64,000 bases of DNA from AV80 sp035536995 (GTDB lineage: Bacteria; Verrucomicrobiota; Verrucomicrobiia; Chthoniobacterales; UBA10450). The stretch spans positions 1 through 64,000 of the forward strand of contig DATLNB010000043.1 in NCBI GenBank assembly GCA_035536995.1, read 5' to 3'. Shown piece by piece: positions 26,038 to 34,327 of this stretch. The stretch's first letter is position 1; every line of letters begins with the position of its first letter. The notes under the pieces were generated by a model. The model saw only the letters and a list, made by a program, of their open reading frames with translations. It had not been told where the DNA came from and did not search any database. Position numbers and translations under genes: made by a program.

Positions 26038-27726
26038 TTACTGGAGGTGGTAGACCTCGACCAGCCCTACGCCGCTCGTGTTGTTCGCGCCTTTGACGAT
26101 GGCCGTGTAGTTCGTCGGAAGAAGCGTCGCGAGGATGGCCGATTCGTTCGGGTTTGATGGCTGGATTCCCGTCGCTTGGATGGCGGCTTTTTGGTCGCTT
26201 TCCCAGTTATCGTTAGTTACGAGGAGCGCGCCGTCCTTGTCGTGTAATTCGAGGACCGGATCCTGAAGCGCGTTGGCCACCCCAAGGGGGGTTAGGCTGG
26301 GACCGATAGCGCGAATCAGGACTTTGGGCTGGCTCCCGTTGCCGCCGCCGATGATGCCGCCAATGAGAACGTTGTCTCCGGCCTCCACAAAGGCGCGGGT
26401 GCTGATGTTCGCCAGCTTGGAGTCGGCGGCAGTATCCAGGTCGTACACTTCAATAAGTCCCACTCCGGTGCCGTTATTTTTGCCGCGGAGGATCGCGGTG
26501 TAACTCCCGGGATCGAGGGTGCGGACAATCGCAGACTCGAGATTGTTCCCCGGCGGGACACCGCTGTTCTGAATCTCAGTCTGCTGGGAATCTTTCCAGT
26601 TGTCGTTGGTCGCAAGGCTGGTGTTGCCCTGGAGCAATTCCAAGGTCGGATCGGTGAGTGCGCCCGGCACACCGAGGCCACTGAGTGATGGTCCAATCCC
26701 GCGAATGATCACTTTCTTCGGAACGCTGCCGGTAATGATGAATCCACCGATAGCAACGCTGTCCCCGCCGAGGACCTTCGCGCGGGTGGCAATGTTCACC
26801 ATCCGGGCGCCCGATGTAAGCAGCTTGCCGGATTCCGAGGTAAAACTTACGCCGGTCGGCACGACAATCTGCAAGCCGGCCGTGTTGGCGTAGTTTGCTT
26901 CCGCCACGTACCTGACATCGAGAAAGATCTTCTGTAGGATTTCGTATGTCCGCTCGCCTGCCGGGAGGATGAAGGTGCCGGTGAACGTTCCGCTTTTACC
27001 ACCCGGATCCATCGTAATTTCGAAAGTTTGGTTAGGCTGGTCCCAACCTCCGGGCGAGATACCGCCATAGTTATTTTGTGGACTTCCTGGATCGCTATCC
27101 ACTCCGAAAAGGCCGTCGACTTTTCCACCCTGGCCGCCGTTGCCAGCAAATATCAGGGTGGCCGTGGCCGAGGCACGGCCGTAATAAAGCCGGGTGACGC
27201 CATCGTTGGCATACATCCCGCCGGCGCTCATGCCTCCGTGAATCACAAACCGGATCGTGACGGGTTGCGGCTGACCGGTGGTATTGGTGAAGGTGATGTT
27301 ATCAGTCAGGGTCACGCTCACCTGATTCACGGCATCGCCGATACTCCCCACCAGTGCACCCAAAGTTCCGTTCTCCCAATTCGACGAGGCAATTCCGCCG
27401 CCGGTGAAGAACTTCTCTGTGTTTGGATCGTAGAGGGATTGCGTTCCCTGAATTCGATAACTTAGGTGGCCGAGAGCTCCGTCAGGCTCATATGAAAAGA
27501 TCGTATTGGACTCCGGGTCCTTCGTCTCGTCTATGCCGGCCCAGGAATTGTAGGTCCCGGTGCCGGGCTTATAGTGGGGTCCAGAACGCGCCGCTAACGA
27601 AACGTACATGCCGAGGGACGCTGCGAAGCCGCTGGAAAGGGCCGCGAACGTCGCAGCAAGCAGCAGGGCGAATTTGGCCGCCTGCTTCCTTCTCCGGGGT
27701 CTCAAATTGAACGGTGTGTCTTTCAT
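26038..27726 (-). CDS. Secreted protein with two C-terminal ~125-residue modules
   Basis: The 562-residue protein has a basic n-region and hydrophobic core (FALLLAATFAALSSGFA) as signal peptide. A unique region of about 270 residues follows with beta-strand and NGGQGG-type turns. Two tandem copies of a module follow (residues about 309-431 and 438-562). Each runs from NI(A/S)TRAxV through GDxVxIGGxI, IRxIGPSL, NDNWxxxQ and ESAI to YTAI(L/V)(R/K)Gx(N)N and GVGLxEVYxL. The same module pair ends two other secreted proteins in the window. GGAGG lies 8 bases before the ATG at 27726. The function is unknown. The module may be a surface-attachment or sorting domain. Confidence 0.8.
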   Translation of the reverse strand: MKDTPFNLRPRRRKQAAKFALLLAATFAALSSGFAASLGMYVSLAARSGPHYKPGTGTYNSWAGIDETKDPESNTIFSYEPDGALGHLSYRIQGTQSLYDPNTEKFFTGGGIASSNWENGTLGALVGSIGDAVNQVSVTLTDNITFTNTTGQPQPVTIRFVIHGGMSAGGMYANDGVTRLYYGRASATATLIFAGNGGQGGKVDGLFGVDSDPGSPQNNYGGISPGGWDQPNQTFEITMDPGGKSGTFTGTFILPAGERTYEILQKIFLDVRYVAEANYANTAGLQIVVPTGVSFTSESGKLLTSGARMVNIATRAKVLGGDSVAIGGFIITGSVPKKVIIRGIGPSLSGLGVPGALTDPTLELLQGNTSLATNDNWKDSQQTEIQNSGVPPGNNLESAIVRTLDPGSYTAILRGKNNGTGVGLIEVYDLDTAADSKLANISTRAFVEAGDNVLIGGIIGGGNGSQPKVLIRAIGPSLTPLGVANALQDPVLELHDKDGALLVTNDNWESDQKAAIQATGIQPSNPNESAILATLLPTNYTAIVKGANNTSGVGLVEVYHLQ

Positions 27727-27795
27727 AGTTATTGCCTCCACCCCCTAAAGGCGAAATCACGACCGGAAATCGGACACAGCCTGCGAAAAAAAGAT
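27727..27795 (-). promoter_or_regulatory. Leader of the module protein, conserved with the pseudogene leader
   Basis: This region lies between the divergent starts of the secreted protein (27726) and the ECF sigma factor (27845). It keeps a T-run, TGTGTCCGATTT, GATTTCGCC and GGTGGAGG in the same order and spacing as at 25917-25985. No textbook sigma-70 promoter is obvious. The adjacent ECF factor could recognise part of it, which is inference from position only. Confidence 0.45.
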
Positions 27796-27844
27796 TCCGG
27801 GCTACCCGCGAGCGGCGAGAATTCTCCGCGGAGATCGTCGAAAC

Positions 27845-28420
27845 GTGAACAGCTCTTCCAGTCCGGACATCACCCAGATCCTCCAGGATTGGAACGCTGG
27901 CGACGCCAGTGCACCTCAGCGCCTGATGCCGTTGGTTTACAACGAGCTGCGATCCCTGGGAGCCCATTACCTGCGGAGAGAGCGCTCCGACCACACCTTG
28001 CAGGCTACGGCGCTGGTCCACGAAGCCTACCTCAAAATGGTGAACCAGAAATGGGCCGCCTGGCAGGACCGCGTCCAATTCGCCCGGGTTGCTGCGCGAG
28101 CCATGCGCCAGGTTCTCGTGGAATACGCCCGCGCCTATCGCGCGGAGAAGCGCGGCGGCAAACTGGAGAAGCTCTATCTGGATGAGACCCGGGAGCTGGG
28201 TTCCGGACACGACCCCGACCTGATCGAGCTCGATGAAGCGCTGAAAAACTTCGCCGAACTTTATCCGCGGGAAAGCGAAGTCGTCGAAATGAAATTCTTT
28301 GGGGGACTCGACGCTGAGGACATCGCCAAGGTCCTCAATGTCTCGACCAAGACCATAAATCGCGATTGGAATTTCGCGAAGACATGGCTTTGCCGGGAGC
28401 TGACGGAAAATGCGGCGTGA
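27845..28420 (+). CDS. ECF-family RNA polymerase sigma factor
   Basis: The 191-residue protein has region 2 (LVYNELRSLGAHYLRRERSDHTLQATALVHEAYLKM) and a region 4 helix-turn-helix (LDAEDIAKVLNVSTKTINRDWNFAKTWL). It belongs to the TIGR02999-like ECF group common in Verrucomicrobia, Acidobacteria and Planctomycetes. Members are usually encoded next to a Ser/Thr kinase, as here. It probably directs transcription under control of the downstream kinase. Its TGA stop is overlapped by a GTG (GTGA) that opens in the kinase frame. Confidence 0.92.
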   Translation: MNSSSSPDITQILQDWNAGDASAPQRLMPLVYNELRSLGAHYLRRERSDHTLQATALVHEAYLKMVNQKWAAWQDRVQFARVAARAMRQVLVEYARAYRAEKRGGKLEKLYLDETRELGSGHDPDLIELDEALKNFAELYPRESEVVEMKFFGGLDAEDIAKVLNVSTKTINRDWNFAKTWLCRELTENAA

Positions 28421-28430
28421 ATTCGGAGTT

Positions 28431-28457
28431 GGAGGGTGTCTGTGTCAGACGCCTCTC
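28431..28457. repeat. REP-like palindrome (GGAG type) in the sigma/kinase junction
   Basis: GGAG is followed by GGTGTCTG-TGT-CAGACGCC. The stem and TGT loop match the second unit at 19740-19763. It lies in frame with the kinase gene, so it would encode part of an N-terminal extension if the GTG at 28417 is used. Confidence 0.75.
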
Positions 28458-28491
28458 CGAAACGGGGTGGCACAGAAACCGCCGACACGAA

Positions 28492-31002
28492 ATGCCGCGT
28501 GAAGGGCACGCCGAGCTGGTAGCGGAGCTCTTCAAATCAGCCGTCGAGCTGGCACCGGAGCACCGCGCGACATTCCTCGACGAACAATGCGGGTCGAACA
28601 GGAAACTGCGTGCTGAGCTGGAATCGCTTTTCCGGGCCGAGGATCGTGCAGGTCAGTTCATGGAACGGCCCGCGGCCGATGTCGTCGCGAGGACTTTTAG
28701 CCGGGAAGGCGCCTTTGGCGCCGGGCAGGTGGTCGATGGTTACGAGATTGTCTCACTCATCGGCAAAGGCGGGATGGGGGAAGTGTACCTTGCCCAGGAT
28801 CGAAGAGTCCGGCGGCAAGTCGCGCTTAAACTGGTTCGGGGCGGGATCGATCGCGAGACCATGGCGCGCCGGTTTCAGCGCGAGCAAGAACTGCTCGCGG
28901 GGTTGAACCATCCAAACATCGCGCAGCTTTACGACACCGGCGTAACCGAAGACGGGATTCCATACTTCGTGATGGAACATGTGGAGGGAACTCGGCTCGA
29001 CCAGTTTGTAGAGCAGCGGGCGCTCGGGTTGAATGAACGGCTCGTCCTCTTCCGCAAATTATGCGCGGCCGTCGCGTATGCTCATCAAAACCTCGTCATT
29101 CACCGCGACATCAAGCCGGGGAATATCCGGGTCACGCCGGCTGGCGAACCGAAGCTGCTCGACTTCGGAATCGCCAAACTGTTCGACGAAATGGCGGCCG
29201 ATCCGGCCGAGCAAACCGTCACCATGGACCGGATGCTGACCCCGGATTATGCCAGCCCGGAACAGGTCCGCGGTGAGCGAATCACCACTTCCACTGATGT
29301 CTACAGCCTCGGGGTTGTCCTCTACGAGCTGCTTACCGGAACGAAGCCGCATCGCCTGACGAGTCGTCGCCCCGAAGAAATTACCCGTACAATTACCGAG
29401 CAGGCGCCGCCGCGCCCGAGCAGTACGGCTGGGCCCAATGCCAGGTCCCTCCGCGGTGATCTCGACAACATCGTGCTCATGGCGATGCGAAAGGAGCCGG
29501 AACGCCGATACCGCTCGACCGGGCAATTCGCCGAAGACATTGACCGCTACCTGGAAGGTCGCCCGGTCATCGCACGCAAGGACACTTTTGCCTACCGCGC
29601 GGGGAAATTCATCAAGCGTAACAAGGTGGCGGTGGCGGCGGCCGTGCTTGTTTTCCTCAGCCTTGCCGGTGGCATCATCGTGGCAAGCTACGAAGCCCGT
29701 CGCGCGCAGCGTCGTTTCGATGAAGTCCGCCGCCTCGCTAATTCGCTGATGTTCGAGATCCACGATTCGGTGCAAGACCTGCAAGGCTCGACCCCGACGC
29801 GGCGGTTGATTGTAGAACGCGCTCTCCAATATCTCGATAGCCTCAGCCAGGATGGCGGGACTGATTCTTCGCTCCAGCTCGAGCTGGCCACGGCCTACGA
29901 AAAAGTCGGCGACATCCAGGGCAATCCTTACACGGCGAATCTCGGTGACACCGAAGGGGCGCTGGCAAGTTACCGAAAAGCAAATGCCATTCGCGCGGGA
30001 CTCAGCAAAGGCGGCGCAGCGACCATGGAAGCGCGCCTCCAACTCGCGCGAAATTACCGAGCGATCGGCGACATTATGGAGTTGAAAGGGGACGTCGCGG
30101 AGTGTCTTAAGAACTATCGCAATTCGCTTGCGATCATCGAGCAACTTGCGGCCCTGCATCCGCAAGAAATGGCTGTGCAAACTGAGCTGGCGCGCGCCTA
30201 CGAAACTTTGGGCGATGGACTTAGCCGGACCGACGAACATGGGGAGCGCCTGCGCGCGTATCAGCAGACGGTTTCGATCCGCCAGGCCCTCATCCAGCAA
30301 ACCCCGGACGACCTGAGACAAGAGCGCGGGGCCGCAGTCGCCTACATGAAAGTCGCTGGCGTGGCCGGCGTAGAAAAAAGCGAAGCGGTCGCGAACATGA
30401 AGCGCGCGATAAGCATATTCGAGAAGCTGACCGCGGCGGATCCGCAAAACGCGCGCGCCCGCCGTGATCTTGGTTACGCCCATTACCAATTCGGCCGGAT
30501 CCTCGCCGCCGCGGATGACCATGCCGGCGCTCTGGCCAGCCGTCAGCTGGCCTTACAGTTCCGCCGCGAAATCGCCGCACAGGATGCGCGAAACCAGCAG
30601 GCCCGTTTCGATCTGGCGACTGCGTACGGAGAGCTGGCGGAAAGTTATGCCAGGGTGAACGCGCCTCGCGACGCATTGGAACATGCGCGGCAATCGCTCG
30701 AGCTGCTCAACGACCTGACCGCATCGGACCCGGCAAATGCCGTCTACCGTCGCAACCTTGGATTATGCTATGAGCGGCTGGCCCGTCCCCTGGGCCAGTT
30801 AGCAGAAGACGAAGGAACACCACCATCCGAACGGCTGCGTCTTTGGCAGGAAGCGCGCGGCTGGTATCAAAAAGCGCTGGAGTTGTTTGCCGACCTGCGC
30901 GATCGCGGCGCTCTGATGCCGAGTGATGCCGGCCAGATCGAAAACTTCCGGGCACAAGTTGCCGCGGCCGATCGGGCCATCGCAAAATTAGCTCCGGAAT
31001 AA
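28492..31002 (+). CDS. Membrane Ser/Thr protein kinase with C-terminal TPR-like repeats
   Basis: The 836-residue Hanks-type kinase has Gly loop GKGGMGEVYLA, catalytic Lys in VALKLV, HRDIKPGNIRV and DFGIAKLF. After the kinase domain there is one transmembrane helix (VAVAAAVLVFLSLAGGIIVAS). A long helical-repeat sensor region with TPR-like units follows (LQLELATAYEKVGDIQ, LARNYRAIGDIM and similar). It likely phosphorylates a target, perhaps the adjacent sigma factor. The chosen ATG precedes the conserved LVAELFKSAVELAPEHRATFLDE segment. An in-frame GTG at 28417, overlapping the sigma stop, would add 25 residues through a REP element. Confidence 0.9.
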   Translation: MPREGHAELVAELFKSAVELAPEHRATFLDEQCGSNRKLRAELESLFRAEDRAGQFMERPAADVVARTFSREGAFGAGQVVDGYEIVSLIGKGGMGEVYLAQDRRVRRQVALKLVRGGIDRETMARRFQREQELLAGLNHPNIAQLYDTGVTEDGIPYFVMEHVEGTRLDQFVEQRALGLNERLVLFRKLCAAVAYAHQNLVIHRDIKPGNIRVTPAGEPKLLDFGIAKLFDEMAADPAEQTVTMDRMLTPDYASPEQVRGERITTSTDVYSLGVVLYELLTGTKPHRLTSRRPEEITRTITEQAPPRPSSTAGPNARSLRGDLDNIVLMAMRKEPERRYRSTGQFAEDIDRYLEGRPVIARKDTFAYRAGKFIKRNKVAVAAAVLVFLSLAGGIIVASYEARRAQRRFDEVRRLANSLMFEIHDSVQDLQGSTPTRRLIVERALQYLDSLSQDGGTDSSLQLELATAYEKVGDIQGNPYTANLGDTEGALASYRKANAIRAGLSKGGAATMEARLQLARNYRAIGDIMELKGDVAECLKNYRNSLAIIEQLAALHPQEMAVQTELARAYETLGDGLSRTDEHGERLRAYQQTVSIRQALIQQTPDDLRQERGAAVAYMKVAGVAGVEKSEAVANMKRAISIFEKLTAADPQNARARRDLGYAHYQFGRILAAADDHAGALASRQLALQFRREIAAQDARNQQARFDLATAYGELAESYARVNAPRDALEHARQSLELLNDLTASDPANAVYRRNLGLCYERLARPLGQLAEDEGTPPSERLRLWQEARGWYQKALELFADLRDRGALMPSDAGQIENFRAQVAAADRAIAKLAPE

Positions 31003-31049
31003 GAATGAACTCGGGCCAGGAAAACCGCTGCGTCTGCCCGAGGCCGCGT

Positions 31050-31415
31050 CTACTTTGGCGAACGTGAGTCGGCGTGCGTTTTGACTTCGCCGTGCTGCTT
31101 CTCGACCAGTCGGCGAAGCTCGCGTTCCATGGTTTTGAAAGCGTCGTGGACCACTTTCGTCAACGGCGCGTAGGAGCCGTTATCGATGCCCTTTTCCTCG
31201 GAGACCAACTCGTGGCCGGGCGGGACGGTCACGTCGATCCGGACCCGGAACGGATTTCCCTTTTGATGGGCGTGGTTCGGCTGCTCGATGGCAACGTCGC
31301 AGCGGTTGATGTGGTCGCAGAATTTTTCGAGACGCGCCGCTTTGTCCATGACGAGCTGGTCTATGTCGTCGGATTTATCGACGCCCCGGTAGGTGATGTT
31401 GACAGGTAGTTGCAT
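31050..31415 (-). CDS. hpf: Ribosome hibernation promoting factor / RaiA family
   Basis: The 121-residue protein begins MQLPVNITYRGVDKSDDIDQLV and contains VAIEQPNHAHQKGNPFRVRIDVTVPPGHEL and DAFKTMERELRR, the beta-alpha-beta-beta-beta-alpha pattern of short HPF/YfiA proteins. It binds the 30S decoding centre in stationary phase and helps inactivate ribosomes. It lacks the long-form C-terminal dimerisation domain. A host-attachment-family gene lies 58 bp upstream in the same direction, a common pairing for stress genes. Confidence 0.88.
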   Translation of the reverse strand: MQLPVNITYRGVDKSDDIDQLVMDKAARLEKFCDHINRCDVAIEQPNHAHQKGNPFRVRIDVTVPPGHELVSEEKGIDNGSYAPLTKVVHDAFKTMERELRRLVEKQHGEVKTHADSRSPK

Positions 31416-31473
31416 AAAGTCGGGGGTAGTCGGAGCGACGGGCCGGCAAGCGGACCGCGGTGTCTCCGCACTC

Positions 31474-31932
31474 TTACATCGTTTGTAACGACCGAAAATG
31501 GCCGCTTAATTTTGCCGGCTCGATCTTCACCAGGTCGGACTTCACATGCTCGACGATGCGATCGCGGATCTCTGCCGGCAATTGTTCGACGACAGCGCTG
31601 TGAATTGAGGCTGGGGCGGCGAAGGACCAGCCGTCTTTCCCCTGTTTTTGAACAACCTCAATAATGCTGTCGGCTAATTGCTTCACGATCCGGCGATCGT
31701 TTTCGTTGTCGATCCCGGTTCGTTCGGCAATCGAATTTCCCTGGCCCGGAGCAGCGCCGTTTGGAAACGCTCCGGCCTGGTCGGTCAGTTTGTCCTGGTA
31801 ACGGCCATGAGCGTCGGTGGTATCGAACGCCTGGACCAACTGGAGGCTCGGCCCGCGGGTCGGCGTCTCGTTCACTTTGTAAGCTTTCAGGGTGCCGCGA
31901 TCCGTTACGATGATCAGAGATGTCGGTGTCAT
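31474..31932 (-). CDS. Host attachment protein family (baeRF-like) protein
   Basis: The 152-residue protein starts TSLIIVTDRGTLKAYKVNE and has FDTTDAHGRYQDKLTDQAGAF and ADSIIEVVQKQGKDGWSFAAP, matching the PF10116 'host attachment' family. That family is related to archaeal release factor-like domains. The name derives from Agrobacterium. A ribosome-associated or stress role is more plausible beside hpf. It is cytosolic, with no signal peptide. Confidence 0.75.
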   Translation of the reverse strand: MTPTSLIIVTDRGTLKAYKVNETPTRGPSLQLVQAFDTTDAHGRYQDKLTDQAGAFPNGAAPGQGNSIAERTGIDNENDRRIVKQLADSIIEVVQKQGKDGWSFAAPASIHSAVVEQLPAEIRDRIVEHVKSDLVKIEPAKLSGHFRSLQTM

Positions 31933-32015
31933 GTTGCTAAGAATGGTTCGCAGAACGGAAGCAATCCGGTTCGGTTAAAACGATGCGCTGATCGTGGCGG
32001 TTGACAAGGTGATCC

Positions 32016-32056
32016 AAAAAAAATGGCGGCGCCGACATCAAGGCCGGCGCCGCCAT
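32016..32056 (-). terminator. Rho-independent terminator of the gene at 32081
   Basis: On the minus strand a perfect 12-bp stem (ATGGCGGCGCCG with CGGCGCCGCCAT, loop 10 nt) is followed directly by eight T residues. It starts about 25 bp after the stop codon of the module protein. Confidence 0.93.
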
Positions 32057-32080
32057 CAGATTAGGAGCTATCGTTCGGCG

Positions 32081-34177
32081 TTACTGGATCGCGTAAACTT
32101 CGATCAATCCGATCCCGGTCCCGCCGCCTTGTCCCGCAACCACCGCGGTGTAGAGGCCGGGGGTCAGGGTTGTAACGATGGCCGCTTCAGCTGGGTTCGC
32201 TGGCGCGATATTGAGCGCCTGGAGCTCAGCGGCCTGGTTTGAGTCGTCGCCCCAATTGTCGTTGAGGCCGACGCTTTCGCCGTTGCTGTCGTAGATCTGC
32301 AAGGTCGGATTGCTAAGCGCGTTCTTGATTCCGTATTGGGAAAGAGAAGGCCCAATCGCTCGGATAACGACCTTTGCTGGGTTCACGCTGCTGCCCCCGA
32401 GGGAGAAGCCGCCGATCATGACATTGTCCGCAGTCTGGACGGAACCGCGCGTGCTGATGTTCGCCAGTTTGGCGGGCGCACCGGAATTGAGATCGTAAAT
32501 CTCGACCAGGCCCACGCCGCTGGCCCCATTCATTCCATCGAGCGAAGCGGTGTAAGTAGCAGGCGCAAGCGTCGCAACGATGGAAGACTCCCGCAGATCC
32601 TCGGGAGCGATCCCGGAGGCCTCGACCTCGGGTTGCTGAGTGTCCTGCCAGTTATCGTTCACTGCGATAGGAGTCCCGTTCGGACCAAACAAACGGAGCA
32701 GCGGATCGCTCACCGCATCGGGAACTCCGAATTTTGAAAGCGAAGGACCGATGCCGCGAATGATGACGCGCTTGGCGTCGCTACCGGTGATGATGAAACC
32801 GCCGATCATTACGCTCTCGCCCGATTGGATGCGGAGACGCGTTGAAATGTTGACCGGCTGGCTGGCCGGGGTCGGCGATGGAGAAGGCGAGGCGCTCGGG
32901 CTCGGCGATGTGCCTGGGCTAGGAGAAGCGCTCGGGCCTGGTGACGGGCTGGCTGAAGGATTCGGGCTGGGCGATGTCCCCGGGCTCGGTGAAGCACTCG
33001 GGCTCGGTGACGGGCTCGGATTGGAGCCGCCCAAGACCGTTATCGTTGCCCGTGCGCTGCTCCGTGCATCTTCAAGCTGGAAGGTGCCGGAAACGCAGAA
33101 GGTGAACGAGAAGGACTGGCCGGGTTCGAGGTCATCACTGTCGATCCAGAAATGATCCACGTCGCGGACGCGAGCGCGGCTCGTTCCGGTGTTGGTCCAA
33201 GTTACGCGAGTTCCCGCGTTGATGGTCAACACGCTCGGGTTGAAGGGTCCGCCGCCGCCTGTGATGGCCACGCTGGAGATACCGGCAGCCTCGCAATTCG
33301 GCAAAGGACTCGGGCTCGGGGAGGGGCTGGTTCCTGGTGACGGACTTGCGCTGGGTGAAGGGCTGGCGCTCGGCGAGGGACTCGTTCCCGGTGAGGGACT
33401 CGCACTCGGTGAAGGGCTGGTGCCCGGCGAAGGGCTGGCGCTTGGCGAAGGGCTGGTGCCTGGCGACGGGCTGGCGCTTGGCGAAGGGCTAGCGCTTGGC
33501 GAAGGACTTGTGCCCGGGGACGGGCTGGCGCTCGGGGAAGGACTAGTGCCCGGTGATGGGCTTGCGCTGGGCGAGGGGCTGGTGCCCGGAGACGGGCTGG
33601 CGCTCGGAGATGGGCTGGCGCTGGGCGAGGGGCTGGCGCTCGGAGATGGGCTGGTGCCCGGCGACGGGCTCGGGCTCGCCGTCGGCAACGGAGTGGTGCT
33701 CGGGGACGGGCTCGGCGAAGAATTGGCTCCGCCTACGACGGTAATCGTCGAGCGAACGCCGCTCCGGGCGTCTTCGATCTGGAAAGTGCCGGCTGCGCAG
33801 AAAGTGAAGGAGAACGATTGACCAGGCTGGAGATCGTCGCTGTCGAGGAAGTTGTGATCCACGTCGCGGACGCGGGCCCGGCCGCCGCCGGTATTGGTCC
33901 AGGTTACCTGGGTCGCGGCGTTGATCGTGAGCGAGAACGGGTTGAAGCCCCCGCCGCCGCCGGCGATCGCCACATTGGCAGCAGCCAATGGATTACAGGC
34001 GGGTTGGGGGTTCGGGCTGGGCGAAGCGCTCGGGCTGGGTGACGCCGTCTGCGCGGTGACGACTGCGGCGCCGAGGGCGAGGAAGATCGCGCTGATTGCC
34101 CCGACGACAGTGCGGCGAAATGAGCCGGCTTGGCGAGCCGTGCTCGTGCTGGAGATGTGATTTGGATTCCCGTTCAT
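32081..34177 (-). CDS. Secreted protein: two cupredoxin-like domains, Ser/Pro repeats and two C-terminal modules
   Basis: The 698-residue protein has a signal peptide (VVGAISAIFLALGAAVVTAQT) and two homologous beta domains, each with INAxTxVTWTNTG, RARVRDVDH and FSFTFC...GTF. These are separated by about 140 residues of SPSPSASPSPGT-type repeats, and a second Ser/Pro stretch precedes the paired C-terminal modules (32854-32471 and 32467-32084). The beta domains resemble plastocyanin-like folds, but the usual C-H-M copper ligands after GTF are replaced by EDARS, so copper binding is doubtful. The ATG at 34177 has AAGGA six bases upstream. A strong terminator follows. Confidence 0.85.
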   Translation of the reverse strand: MNGNPNHISSTSTARQAGSFRRTVVGAISAIFLALGAAVVTAQTASPSPSASPSPNPQPACNPLAAANVAIAGGGGGFNPFSLTINAATQVTWTNTGGGRARVRDVDHNFLDSDDLQPGQSFSFTFCAAGTFQIEDARSGVRSTITVVGGANSSPSPSPSTTPLPTASPSPSPGTSPSPSASPSPSASPSPSASPSPGTSPSPSASPSPGTSPSPSASPSPGTSPSPSASPSPSASPSPGTSPSPSASPSPGTSPSPSASPSPGTSPSPSASPSPSASPSPGTSPSPSPSPLPNCEAAGISSVAITGGGGPFNPSVLTINAGTRVTWTNTGTSRARVRDVDHFWIDSDDLEPGQSFSFTFCVSGTFQLEDARSSARATITVLGGSNPSPSPSPSASPSPGTSPSPNPSASPSPGPSASPSPGTSPSPSASPSPSPTPASQPVNISTRLRIQSGESVMIGGFIITGSDAKRVIIRGIGPSLSKFGVPDAVSDPLLRLFGPNGTPIAVNDNWQDTQQPEVEASGIAPEDLRESSIVATLAPATYTASLDGMNGASGVGLVEIYDLNSGAPAKLANISTRGSVQTADNVMIGGFSLGGSSVNPAKVVIRAIGPSLSQYGIKNALSNPTLQIYDSNGESVGLNDNWGDDSNQAAELQALNIAPANPAEAAIVTTLTPGLYTAVVAGQGGGTGIGLIEVYAIQ
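33308..33676. repeat. Minisatellite coding for Ser/Pro-rich spacer (36-bp related units)
   Basis: The region is made of 12- and 36-bp related units that encode SPGTSPSPSASP and shorter SPSPSASP forms on the minus strand. Units are in one phase and differ mostly at third positions. A shorter array of the same kind lies at about 32875-33020. Length variation between strains is likely. Confidence 0.85.
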
Positions 34178-34327
34178 AGTATTCCTTCGAGTGTGTTTAT
34201 TGCGAAGGCTCACTTTTCACGGATCGCAAGGACACAGTCCACTAACGGATGGTAACGCAGTTGTAACTTTTGCCCGCGCCCCCGAAGGAGGGATGACAAT
34301 CGCCCCAGCTGCGCTTAAGGATGTCCG

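Noticed and set aside
29059..30522. Long minus-strand frame (487 codons)
   Set aside because: Antisense to the kinase/TPR gene, which has complete kinase motifs; the reverse frame has none.
33000..33180. Copper-binding cupredoxin function for the protein at 32081
   Set aside because: The C-H-M ligand loop is missing in both domains, so only a fold resemblance is claimed.
33189..33821. Plus-strand frame of GLVPGEGLALGE-type repeats
   Set aside because: It is the reverse reading of the Ser/Pro minisatellite; the minus-strand gene has a signal peptide, a ribosome binding site and a terminator.
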